From assembly GCA_012295275.1 (NCBI GenBank), contig CM022665.1:17522410-17586409 (forward strand): a DNA stretch of 64,000 bases, read 5' to 3'. Made by a program: the position numbers and the translations under genes. Every line of letters starts with the position of its first letter. The stretch's first letter is position 1. The stretch is from Chrysomallon squamiferum. Lineage: Eukaryota > Mollusca > Gastropoda > Neomphalida > Peltospiridae. Below, piece after piece: positions 1 through 12,400 of this stretch. The notes below the pieces were generated by a model that did not search any database, had not been told where the DNA came from, and worked only from the letters and a program-made list of their open reading frames with translations.

Positions 1-1127
1 ATAAATTTGGTAAATAAATCTCTGCTAGTTAAAAATCTGTCAGCAAATAATTCTTGAACTGTATGTGATAAATTCTTAATTTCACTTTTATTTCCAGGAC
101 AATAATCATTTTTAAAAAGTATAAAATTTAAAAAATTTAAATTAAAAAAAGGCAGTGAAAGATACAACTATAACATTTTACTAGCACCAAAAATATTTTA
201 AAATTTAAAATACTGTTATAATGCTGAACATTCTTATACATCTTGCCATTCTAGCAAGCAATGTATTTATATTTTTTAATCCATCACATTCAGTTTATTT
301 GAAATTAAAACTGTAGGCAACAATTATATTTCCTTGTTTTATTTATATGACATAACAGCTGATTCTCAAGTTATACAGTATTATAACAGTTACATTAATT
401 ACAAAATTTAATACTTTACATTTAGCAACAAAAGAATTCATATAATAACTAAAACAAATTAAAATCTAACACAGAAAATAAAAAATTTACTTATATGATT
501 TTTTTCTTCACACTCCTTTACTCTTTAAGTATTTTTTACATTTTTATATTCTTAATTAGCTTGACCAGACAATTCTGTTAGGAGCATCTTACAGTGTCTA
601 GTGGTTCATAATTTGGATTAAAGAACCTATTTTAAATTTGTAAAACTTTGAATGATATTTAACTCTTCTCCTTACTGCTAATGTGTCTCTGTCAGGTATG
701 TTGCAAATTAAAGTGAAACTTCAGAATTGTGCAAAAAGGTTTACTTAAGCAGGAAAATAATATTACATTTGCACATTTTCTGTCTAAAACAATAAGGTGT
801 GCACCTTTATTTTCTTTCATTTAAAAAAACAACAAAAAAACAAACAAATAAAAAAACCAAAAAAAAACCAACAAAACAACATCTTGTTTTGTTATTATGC
901 TGGTTAAATAACCATATACTCTATACATACTGATGATACCGCTGGCAGAAATCAAAGCAGCAGCAGCATCAACAACAATAGTAAAGTTCTCAGAAATTTA
1001 ATTTCAAAATTTAAATAATTTTTTTTTTTTTTTAAAACACAAAATAAAAATCTCATGAACATACAGAATACAACATTGTCCCTTGTAAGCCTATACTTGA
1101 AGATTGATTTATTTAAGTAATTGATTC
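1..1127. other. Non-coding AT-rich DNA
   Basis: No open frame with coding character, splice pattern or RNA gene seen. It could be UTR or intron of a neighbouring gene. Confidence 0.5.
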
Positions 1128-1156
1128 TTAATAATAAAATAATAATAATAATAATA

Positions 1157-1215
<59 letters not shown>
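1128..1215. repeat. AAT/ATT microsatellite forming a hairpin
   Basis: A run of aat triplets (about 7) passes directly into about 22 att triplets, so the first part can pair with the second. Confidence 0.95.
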
Positions 1216-1429
1216 GAAACCTAAGGTCTTAACCAGTATATTAAATTTTGTAGACAAGTAAGTTGTTTGCTAGTCTGTAATACTCTAATTTTTATTTGTT
1301 GGCTAATATGGGGGAGTAATGATATGAGGCCTTAATTGGGATAATTGATTTGTTTTTAAATAACAATAGTAATAATATTAATTAATTAATTAAAATATTA
1401 AAAAATAGAAAATAAAAATTCGATCCCAC

Positions 1430-1900
1430 TATAAGACGCCGTGTATACTGTCCTGCGTGAAAGAACAAAATGTGTTAATAAACTTTATAACGTGTATGCA
1501 TGATTAGATATAGTCACCTAGGACATACATTGTTTATTCGCATATATAACAAAAATCAAAAATAAAATAATTTACTGGTGGACAAAAATAGATTGATACA
1601 TTACTTTATAAAAGAGTTGTATTAATTTTACATTTTATTTAAAGGCGCGAAATAAAACAAAGTAAATAAAAAATTATATTAAAATTTATCTTCAGTAATT
1701 AATTAATTAATTAAATATAAGGAAGAAGAAGGGGAAAAAAAGTCCGGAAGCAAATGCTGCTGCTATTATTACTGTCAATACATAATTACCTCTTTCTCTG
1801 TGAACAAACTATCCAAATCAGTCGTCTGCCAAGATCAGCAGAAGTGACTAGAACGTGTGACGTAACATTAAAACCAGAGTGTATGCAATATTGTCCTTAC
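1430..1900. promoter_or_regulatory. CpG-containing stretch with E2F-, ETS- and CRE-like motifs
   Basis: Against a CpG-poor background this stretch holds ggcgcgaaa (1644-1652, E2F-like on the minus strand), ccggaag (1744-1750, ETS core) and tgacgtaa (1858-1865, CRE-like). It could be the promoter of a gene outside the window or with distant exons. No transcript feature was recognised on either side, so this is a suggestion only. Confidence 0.25.
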
Positions 1901-2719
1901 TGATAATTCAAAATTTCCGAGTAAATAAATGTGTGCAGATTATTATTATTTATTATTGTTGTTGTTGTTGTTGTTTTTATTAGTATGTATAGATATGGTT
2001 TTAACATTATTTTCATCTTTCAGCCATTAAATGTTTTCTCATTTTGTCATTCTTATATGTATGCAGTCAACTGATAAAAATATGTGAATTATTCATAAGT
2101 GATTTTTGTCTGTTTATTGTTTGTATGTTTAGTTTGATGACTCAAGCAGAAAACAAATTATGCAGTTACCGTTTCAAATGAAATAACTTATGGTAATTAA
2201 GAAAAGAAAATGTACATTAATAAAATATAAAATAGGAAGCCGAAACCTGTTGTGCCCATAGTCACAAATCCGATACTTGTTAAAAGAAAACGATTCATTA
2301 TTCAAAAGATTTATATTTGGGAAGTGAATGTAAAATTATCATTGCTGTATTATCATTATGATTATGGAGAATGAATGTTTGTTATTTTAAATTAATTAAT
2401 TAATTTAATTTTGTTAGTTTTCTTTTTCTTTCTTTCTTTCTTTCTTTCTTTTTATTGTTGTTGTTGTTGTTATTATTATTATTTCTTCCTTTTTATTTTA
2501 TCTGTGTGTATATATAATTAAAGTAGTTATTTTATTTTCGAGTTTTTTTTTGTTTTTGTTTTTTGTTTCCTCCACCACGTAGGCCTAGTACATTGAGGAA
2601 TTAACTTCAAGTAAGGGAGATAACCACATTGTTAATAAATTCTGTTTCTTGACATATAATTAACGTGAAATGCTTGTTACAGTTTCTAATGACAAAAAAA
2701 ATATTCTATATAGTACGCC

Positions 2720-2747
2720 AAAAAAAAAAAAAAAAAAAAAAAAAAAA
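2720..2747 (+). repeat. A28 homopolymer, possible retroposon tail
   Basis: An unbroken run of about 28 A. The preceding 150 bases include the non-AT segment ctccaccacgtaggcctagt and aagtaagggagataacc, which could be a worn SINE body. Target duplications were not found. Confidence 0.4.
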
Positions 2748-4071
2748 GGTTTTTATAATATATTCAAGAATTTGTAATTTGTGAGGAATTATTATTCTGT
2801 GGTTTTAAATTCTTTATTCATTAAAACATTTAATATTTGTAAATCCCTGTGATTTGTTTTTTTAAATGTTTGAAAACAGTTGCTGTGCGTTGCTGTCAAC
2901 TCGTGTATGAGTGGTGTGTGCATGTGTCTGTATTTATGTAAGTCTTTTTTTTTTTACTTACTTACCTTCAAAATGCAGTAAAATATTTTTATAACTATTT
3001 ATTTATAAAAATTAGTAAATAATAAATAAATATAAATAATAATTTTAAAATATATATTTTTTCTTTTATTTAATTATATTTGTATTCTTTCTTTCTTCTT
3101 TTCATACATATGTATGTATGTATGTATTATGATTTATTTTTCTCTAATATTCATTTGTGGTTAGGAATTACCTTTATTGTAATATAACTTTAATGGTTAT
3201 TAAAAAGTTAAATAATAAATATGTTAAATCAAAAAAATAAAATAGCTAAAATTGATTTTTGTCACCATGCAGTGTTTACCCAGATCACATCATATAAGCA
3301 ATTCATGTACCAAACCATTTATCTGGTAAGACTGGGAGCAGGAGTTGTGGTGATTTCTGGATTTGTCAGATTTCAGGATAAAGGATAAAACTACTTAAAA
3401 TATAAAATAAACAAAGAAAAATAAAGAAGAGATACAAATTAATATAATTCTAAACCAGGGTCTGTTTTACCTTCATTAATTACTTAAAATTCTTAAAATA
3501 CTTCTATAGATTATGCTTTTCACAAGCACGTTGCATTTCTGCAATTCTTCTAGACATGATAATAAAGGAAAATGAGATTAAAGTGAAAGAAAAAAATATC
3601 TTGTTATGAGAGAATCACCTGTACACAGCAACATTTCTCTTGAACTGACTCAGCACAAACTAATAGAAAATACACCTAACTGAAAAGTAGTCTGTTCAAA
3701 AAATAGCTGGTTTTCTGGTTCCTCCAGATTTTGTTTGATGCCTGCAGTGTTTATAGGATTAGCAGCAATTATTCTGATGTAATGTAGCTCTCGAATACAT
3801 CACAGTAACATGGTCAAAACATTTTAGGCTACAACAAATTTCTAATCGGTGATGTAAAGAATCTTTGTGATTCCAACTGAACCCAAACTTGATCACATGC
3901 TACTCAGTATCTCTCTATTTATTGTTTTTGTTTCAGTTTTCTCACTACTTTTTGATTTACTTAGATGTTCTTTGCAAATATTTTAATGGTGTTATAAAAT
4001 GCCATTACATCAGCCTTTCTGATTATTTTCAGGATTTGTTGTAAACTGCACATAATGAGATTTAGGTATAT

Positions 4072-4270
4072 AACAATATCTAAAATGCAAAGCCTAGTGT
4101 TTAGATAAATCTGAATATATGAAATACACAGCCTTGTGTTTAGATAAATCAGAATATATAAAATACACAGCCTAGTGTTTTAATAAATCTGAATATATAA
4201 AATACATGGTCAAATGTTTAGATAAATCGCAATATCTAAAATACGGTCCATTGTTTAGATATGTCAGAAT
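4072..4270. repeat. 38-39 bp tandem repeat, about five copies
   Basis: Units with gtgtttagataaatctgaat followed by atataaaatacacagcct recur at about 4098, 4136, 4175, 4213 and 4251, increasingly diverged to the right. Intergenic. Confidence 0.85.
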
Positions 4271-5384
4271 TTCAGTTGCTCAGTCTAGTCTTTAAGTAAA
4301 CAAGAACAGAGATTTTAAGTATTTCTTTTATATTTTAATAAATATTTAATAATTATGTTTAAAGTTCTTTATAAATTAATGATTCATTCTGGTGAAAAGG
4401 AATGAAATATTAATAATACTGTTCTGATCAGATTACTTAAGCAAATATTTATTTTCAGCCCTGAATAAATACAATGGGAAGTGAAACAATAAAATATCAT
4501 GCAGAGTCTATAATTGTTCTTCTTCTGACATTCTATGATTTACAAATGCAATTATTAAATTTTAAATTAAGATTTCTGCTAATGTCAGTAACTTTACTAT
4601 ACTATTTTTACAATTAAATTATATTTTATATGTAATAAATTCTGACTTTATCCGTCTGTACTTAAGTCTGAAATAAGTTAGGTAAAACTAATTATTAAAA
4701 CAACCAAATTATTTTTGTTCTATTTACAAATCTAATAAAACATTTAAAAATAACCTTTCCAAGATGCAGTTGGCCTACTTCCACCATTATTTATCTATTA
4801 TTCTATATTAATTAAATATCTTGACTAATTTAAAATGAAGCTACAAGCCTATTCAGTAGAAATGATCCCATAAATATATTCTTCAACATTAATGTTGGCA
4901 TTATAAAGGTGCTTGAGTGTAGTATATAAACTGAATTTTTATTATTATTATTATTATTATTATGTTTATTTTCTTATATCATAATTATGCCTGTTAAACA
5001 AGAATTCAGAGAGAACTGATGAAATATCCTTGGGCACACCAGTGTCCTACTGCTGTAATTTCCCTTGAAATGTTTAAATTAAACTATAGTTTGACTTTCA
5101 AATCAATATGAGTAAATTTAAAGAAGAGCAACAAATGACTAGTTAATTTGTCATGAAATCTAGGCCTGCAAGTGTGAATGTTTTTTCTTCTTCTATTTTT
5201 ATAATTTTTAAATTAAACTTATGAGAGTTTAGGTTTGTACTATGATTATTTTCTTAAATTAAAATTTAGAGTTGATTGTATTTAACAATAGCATATTGGC
5301 AATAATCAGATTAAGTACTGTTTTATTTTTTTATGTGAATAAGATTGCAAGTATGGATAACATAAGTCAGTTCAAATAGAATAC

Positions 5385-5640
5385 TGTGGAATATCCGGTT
5401 ACGAACTTAATTCATTCCAGAACTTGGTTCATAAACTGAACTGTATGTAAACTGAAGCAATGTCAGACGCATGAACACTACTCTCACGTTTTTCAGTTAT
5501 TTCTATGATACATTTATACTTTCCACCAGCATTATCACTTTCAGTTTTTGTTTTCTTGGGTGCCATAATAAAACATACACATAAAATAAGCAAAACTTTA
5601 AAAACTTTAAAACATGTCAGTGCACAATCTCAATGCAAAA
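5385..5640 (-). mobile_element. Fossil pogo/Tigger-like DNA transposon fragment
   Basis: The minus strand carries a 45-codon open frame (5429-5566) beginning MAPKKTKTESDNAGG and including IIEITEKRESSVHASDIA. This resembles the start of CENP-B/Tigger-type transposases, where a MxPK(K/R) lead is followed by an EIIEKxExGxxxSDLA helix. After that the frame leaves the transposase pattern (internal deletion) and runs into ggttacgaacttaattcatt and ggttcataaactgaac, which look like the gttacgaac-type ends of such elements. Assigned by pattern recognition only; the second end was not found. Confidence 0.5.
5429..5566 (-). pseudogene. Truncated transposase N-terminus (CENP-B/Tigger-like)
   Basis: Forty-five codons from ATG at 5564-5566 to TGA at 5429-5431. 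Only the first part of the helix-turn-helix region is present; the DDE domain is missing. Not expected to be functional. Confidence 0.45.
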
Positions 5641-5712
5641 GGTATTGAGCTGCAACTGCGTACAGAAGACTGATGTCAAAAGCATCCTTCAGTAAAACGA
5701 AAAAATACAAAT

Positions 5713-8700
5713 TGATGATATATATTTGCTATAGGGCATGCCTATAATCCTATAATGAAAGCATCTTTTCTTATCTTAACTGACCAAGATTATTGTTCAT
5801 AATTTTTTCTCCCTCGGATTTTTTCTCCATTTGTTTCAGTGTGTATATAAATAAGGAGTGTTTTATTATTAGTAATAATAGTAGCAGTAGATGCTGCTGT
5901 TGTAAAACTGTTAGTACATATTTCAACATTTAAAAGTCAAAAGCAATATAATACAAATGAATATGCGGTAGGTTTTAGGGGTTCACTTTGATTGTACAAC
6001 ATCAACTAAAAATTACTTTTAAAATCTAATTAAAATGTACTTAATGAACATTTTACTAATAATTTATTAACTATTATGTTAATTATATCACAAATTTAAT
6101 GACAAATGAAGACAGATAATATAAAAGCAAAATTTTATTAAAGAACCAAGCATGTACATCTAAATATCTTAATCATTTCCGAGAACATTAGAAAATGTAA
6201 TGACACAAAAAAAATGAATTAATCACAAAAGCTAAATTAAATATAACATCAGATCAGCATTTCATTTTTTTTTTTTCTTCTGTATCAGTATTATTAGATA
6301 AAATAAATCCTCATTATTCAAACCTAAAGTCAGTTATTTTATTTGGCACTTACTTAAGTAAATAAGCATCAAAATGAAAACAAAATAAAATACAAAATTC
6401 GAACAAACATCTTTTGAGAGCAACATAAGTATGTAGGTTTTTTTTACTAAAAATCATGTTACAAACACATCGTTACAGTTTCTAGCAAAGAATTAATAAA
6501 TACATAACAAAAGGCATCTTTGGGTTTAAAGTCAACACAAAAAAGTAAATTTATCATGAAAATAATTTTATATATAAAAAAAATAACAAGCACAAAAATA
6601 ATTCAGTAAAATCTTTCATGGCTTCAAAAAGTTGTTGAAATTGGCATTTTACTCATTAAATAAGCTATGAAAATAACATGTTACATTGACACCAAACAAA
6701 ACATTCAATGATGTGCAATCATTTAGATATTTATGAAAACCATAATAAAAGGTAGCATAAACAAAATCGAAAATAGCTACAAATATAACATTAAAACATG
6801 TTTAAACATTTTTAAAACTAGAGATTTCACCTTGAAACATTTCTTCTAATGAAAACTATGATAGAAATTACACCAAAAACAAACATGAAGCAAAAGTAGT
6901 AACATTTTGTCTTTCTGCTCCTTTTTATTTATTTATTCATTCATTTATTTATTTGTTTAATGTTTTTATTTGTTTTTGTTTTTTTCTTACACTCAACAAA
7001 AATGTAACAAACACAAAAACTGCTTCCAGTCATTTAAAATCAAAATTATATTAATTAATTTAACTGTAGACCTACTTGATGAAGTCTGCACTGTCTTCAG
7101 TTCATATCTAAACAATTTCAAAACAGTTATCACATTAAATTAACCTTGCACAAAATGAAGATGAAAAACTTTTAAGCTCTGCCTAAATGTAAAGAGAAAC
7201 AATTCATATAAAAAGCCAAATGGAAGTCACAAACATAGAAATAATTATACAAAAAGGTATAATCCAAAAAGACATGATTATATAAATTTTGCATAGCAAA
7301 AAGGTAAAATACTAAAGATATTTGCAAATAATTTTTGTTTTCCTTCAACAGATATAACATTGATTAAAACATGTTCACAAACATAGCAAATGAGTTTAGA
7401 AAATGTAAAAAAAAAAACAATCAATCATAATAGAAGCATCTTTAGTTAAATAATAAATTCAAATCTGTGTTGAAAAAAAAAAAAAGTTCTAATCTAGCAA
7501 AATATTAACATTAAAATATAATATATAAAAGCATCATGATTAATCTTTACAAATACAAGTAATTTTCCATGATTGGTGTATTTTAAAAAATAAATTTATA
7601 GCCAATATTTCACATATTCTTTAAGCCATGTATCTAACAGCTATGTTATTATTGACACAAAGGTCAGAAATCATTTGATATATAGAATATATGTTTCTAT
7701 CTGACTGGCATTATTTAGCAAACCAATAACAGTATATTCAACCAGCAAGAAGAAAATATAAACAGTATCCTGCATACAAAGCACAGCTAAGGTAATAAGA
7801 AAACAGCATAGTTTAACAGATACTGTTACATTAACAAATGCAGTAAAACACACAATATTTAACACAAGTCCTTGTAACAATGTAACAAATTAAAAAATCT
7901 GCTTTCTAATTTTTAAAAACAAAAATATATATTTATATTAATGTTTTAATGGTTAATAACTGATTCATCTCTAAATTTCAAAACAATGAAATTTATTTTC
8001 AAGAATACATGTTGAAAAAAAATGTTATGCTCTGCATACATATAAATGAAATATTACAGACTTATTTCATACAAATGTACTGAAATCTAATCACAGATTT
8101 CAAAGATGTTAACAATGAAAAAATAACACATACTTGTAGATGAATATTACACAGCACAAAAAGGTCCAAAAGAAAACTGAATCATTTTTGTTCATGTTGA
8201 TCTACATTTGTTTTTCTCTTTCTTTTCCCCCAAGAAATGATATCAACACTATATACATTGTTAATATAGTAAGAAAATGTTAAAACAACACAATAATAAT
8301 AATAATTAAAAAAAGCAGCAAAACAACAAATTCAGCTTGAAAACATACATGTGCATAAATGAAATTAAGTTTAAAAAAATTAAGATAGTAAACAATTTTC
8401 AAGTATATTTAAAGTAGTGAAATTACAAAATATTTAACAGCAACTATAATAACGAATATAAAGTGATATAAGAAGCTTGAAGCAAAACAATATTTCTAAA
8501 ATGGATTAACTTAGCAATACACATGTTAAAATTAAATCTGATTATAAGTCATAATGAAAATGTAAATCCTAAAAATGATCAAGATTTTCAGAACAATTTT
8601 GTCAGCCAATGTTTACTGATTCAGTAAAGTAAAATATCATAGCGGAACAATATTAGAAAAATATTAATATAATATATTATCTTACAAAAATACAGTGTTA

Positions 8701-8939
8701 TATTTGTTGTATTCAGAAAGCATGTTGTATAATAAATGGAATATAATATTATTTATACATATATATACTTATAATCTAAGAATGTACTATTAATAAAAAC
8801 AAATCTGATACATAAGAAAAATACTTTTCAAAAAAAAGATTTTTTTATATATATACCCATCACCTACAGTATATATATGTATATATAACATTATTTATGC
8901 TAATATAAAAACTTGTACATAATTATGATAAACATCAAA
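5713..8939. other. Intergenic or distal 3'UTR DNA, no gene recognised
   Basis: Long A-rich sequence on the plus strand with no coding frame. It contains AATAAA on the minus strand near 6135, so part may belong to a longer 3'UTR of the RNF213-like gene. Confidence 0.4.
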
Positions 8940-9475
8940 TATAAATCCTATTAGACTTTTCTTTATTGAAATTAATAAAAAAAAAGAAAAAAAAAGAGGA
9001 AATAATTCGACAATAAAACAAATGACATAATACATACTTCAGTTCTCAGTCATTCAGTTACTGTTAACTGTTTTTATAAAAAGTCAGTCAGTCTTTAAGA
9101 CTAGTCCACACTAATAATGTTTTGTTTGTATTCAGTTCACATTAAGTCAAATTTTATTACTACATTTAATTCACTTTGTGTTAGTTTAGTTAACTGTAAC
9201 ACACATTTTTCATTTAACTGAATGTATGTCAATAGTTTATGTGTTACTTAGATTTCTGGAAATTAAGTTTTTTTCTTCTTTTCACTGATAATTTTCCTGT
9301 TGTTTTGAATGTCAACATCATAATCATGGGAGATATTTTACTTTATAGAGCTTGTCTTCTCTTTTCTTCTGTTTGTTTAAAAACTGTAAGCCAAGCCAGA
9401 GTTGCCTGACTTCCCTTGATGCTGTCTGGGAAGTTTTGTAGATCTTCTACAAGTAATGAGTCTGCAGTATTGGTA
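8940..9475 (-). other. Probable 3'UTR of the RNF213-like gene
   Basis: After the stop, the first AATAAA on the minus strand is at 8962-8967, so a UTR of roughly 530 bases is plausible. Other AATAAA hexamers lie further down (for example near 6130-6145), so a longer UTR of over 3 kb cannot be excluded. No coding signal is seen. Confidence 0.35.
8962..8967 (-). terminator. Candidate polyadenylation signal AATAAA
   Basis: This is the first canonical hexamer downstream of the TGA at 9476-9478. In such AT-rich DNA it could be a chance match; transcript ends would settle it. Confidence 0.3.
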
Positions 9476-12400
9476 TCATACAAAGGACTGTTCAATATTA
9501 CCATAAATTACATCTCGTAATCTGAAATAAAAAAGATAATTCAATCATAAATGACTTGTCAAGACACTTTAACAAATCTGTCAAAACAAAGAAAGTAATC
9601 AATGTTGGGTATGTGGTTCTGGGAAATGGTGAGGGCAACTACACTCCAAAATGAATGCACCAGAGGTGGGGTAATATCTGGGGAAAGCAAGAAAAAATTG
9701 GTACTTGTAAATTTTTGAGCCACTCAACAATGCTGCTTCCCTGAACTAGAGTCCTCATACCTCAATGATTAACTGCCAGAATATAGTTTAAAAAATGATA
9801 AAAATTATTTAATGATATGAGTTATTATTCATACTTGTATCTTTTCAAGTCAACTGCATCTTCATCACGATGGGCTTGTGGCTGTGCTATCCTCAGTAAA
9901 ATGCAGTCAAAAATCTCCTGAAGTAGAAATTCCAGCTTGTTAAGAGTCTGGTGTTGACAAAATGCTACCAACTCATTTGTTTGTTCTTGAGACAACTCTT
10001 CCTTCATATCTTGGCCCAAATTGTCAAAAGCATCCTTCAGTAGAACACAAAAATACAAATATAAATAAAAATAAAAATATGAATGAACAGTTAGAGCAGA
10101 AAATACAAAAACTATTTTTTTTAAATAATGCTTTCTTAAATATGACTTGAATATTAGGAGACTTCTAAATAAAGAATGTATGTGTCCTGTATACTGGCTT
10201 CATGACAGGCTGTTCTTGACTAATGCTAATTTGAAAACCGACAGACAATACATAACTCACCTGATTATGTGCTGCAAGCACCTGAGATTTTTCCATATTT
10301 AGCAGAAGCCAAAGACTTTGAACATGCTTAAATCTGCAAACCTGCTGGGCCTTAAAAAATTAATTTTAAAACATTGTTTAGAACATTCCTATTTACACAA
10401 TTTTCAATATGCCTTTATTATCAATGTAACAAGGTTATTTAAAATATCTCATTTAAATTAAATAAATAAAAATCTTTTATTATAAAATTTAAATGGAACA
10501 CCTAGCCTTGAAGAGGCCCCAAATAAAGCAATATATGTGAAAATATTTTTCACGCTGATATTAAAATATATACAGACATTAAAAATAACTATCAGGTACC
10601 TTTTGACTTGTGATTGTTTGTTTCATTTTGAGGACTTCAATCATAAACAGCTGCAGAGAGTGGGAATCATCACCTCCGAGAGACTTGAGGAAAGATACAG
10701 CAATGTCAAGGTTGTCTATTGAGTCACAGATATCTGGCAGACTGGCATGAAGCTCTGCTTTGATCTGAAGCTGGACAGCTGGACTCAACACTTCCTGGAT
10801 GATGAAACACAAAGACTCAAATAATTTATTTTATTAAATCAGTTATATCTTTATTTAGCTGATACTGTCCAGTGAGCCAATTGCTGAATTACACATATAA
10901 ACATTTTTGTGTGCACATTTACTGATGAATGAGAATCATCTTAAAACATTAGTTATAAAGTGCAAGCTGTCTCTTTTATAGGAAATAATTAGATGTTTTT
11001 AAAACAAGACAAAGGAATTTCAATAAATTAAATTAAGTTTGGGCTAACATGGACTAGTGAATGTTTTATTGCTCATCCTTAATACTATAGTTCTCATGAA
11101 AACATATATGTAAGCCTAATACAATGGAATGCATAAAATAGTATTTGTTTTTTTCAATATTTTATTTGTTTTTTTCAATATTTTATTATTTATTTATTTT
11201 GTTTAATTTTATTATTTTTATTATTTTTTTATTTTTTTTTTATTTTATTTTATTTTATTTTATTATTATTTTTTTTTCATGGAATGAAAAATGTGAGTAG
11301 TTAATAAGATAATAATAAAAATCAGTTAGGTATTTAGGTTTGTTATAGGAACTGTTTTTCTTGTTTATTTGATTCTGATATATAAAGACATTTTTCAACA
11401 ATTTTATGTCTTTTTATGTAAAATTTGTATGTGTCCATATATATAAAATAGTACCTGTTTTACTTTGCTGCGCAACGTCCTAAACACACCAGCATTGGCA
11501 GTGTCTGCTCGATATAACATAGTTTCCAGCTGGAAAAATTAATTCATATCATTTCCACTGAATGAAAACTTTAACTGATGTCAAAGTACATTGTGAGGAC
11601 TTTGCATTTATTTTTCTGGATGTTTACAAAAATGCTTTTAAATGATGATTACTCAGAATTTTTTTATTTATTTGCATTATTATGTATGTTTAATATATAT
11701 TCCAGGAAAATATTAGGAAAAATATCTTCGTTCAAAATATGCCTGACAAATGTAAGATTATGGAACTTAAAAAAACATTTTATCATCTGATTTTAAACTT
11801 TTGTAATCAATTACAATTTGTTCAGTAAATCATGAAAACAATCAGACTGGCTGATGTGATTGCATCTTATGCCATATTTTATAATTTCATTACAATATTT
11901 GCACAGAACATCATAACAGATCAAAAACTTAATGAATAAAAATTGAAATAAAATTGCTCGTTTAAATTTGAGCAATTTACTTACTGCAATAATACCGTTT
12001 TGTTGATGAACTTTAGACTTGGCTTGCAACACCATTTCTGTAAGTTGATTTTCAAAACCATCAAAATCATACTCCACTTTTGTTCCCTCACCCAGTTTGA
12101 AGGAATAGCTGCAGTTAGCTAGAACCAGTGGCAGCAAATCTTTCTCTGGATGGTAACAAATGAGATGATTTGCCTTCAGGTCTTTCACTTGAACTGTGGG
12201 AAGGCTGCTATTAAGTGAAAAAAAAAAAATGTATATATCAAAAATAAAAGTTTCTCTAATTATACCTTTTTATCAAGATGTTTATTTATAATGCATTCTA
12301 TTTAAATGCAGTAAAACACATTAAAGTTAGTGTAACTTCTTATACAAGTGAGAAAAGGGTTCTTCTCTATTGCATTTAGAATAAAGTTGCCAACTGGAAT

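Larger units (their letters stand above)
1901..5384. other. Intergenic AT-rich DNA with simple repeats
   Basis: Contains short gtt/att, ttc and tatg microsatellites, the A28 run and the 38-bp repeat. The more mixed-composition segment at 3260-3900 may be worn transposon sequence but shows no recognisable protein. Confidence 0.5.

Noticed and set aside
952-1257. 101-codon minus-strand open frame rich in isoleucine
   Set aside because: It is a translation of the ATT microsatellite; no coding character outside the repeat.
9343-9504. Open frame of about 50 codons overlapping the last exon (ends QTEEKRRQAL)
   Set aside because: It is in a different frame from the spliced CDS. The acceptor at 9522 and the split codon from exon 9835-10034 lead to TGA at 9476-9478 instead, so this lies in the 3'UTR. 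It would matter only if the terminal splice is wrong.
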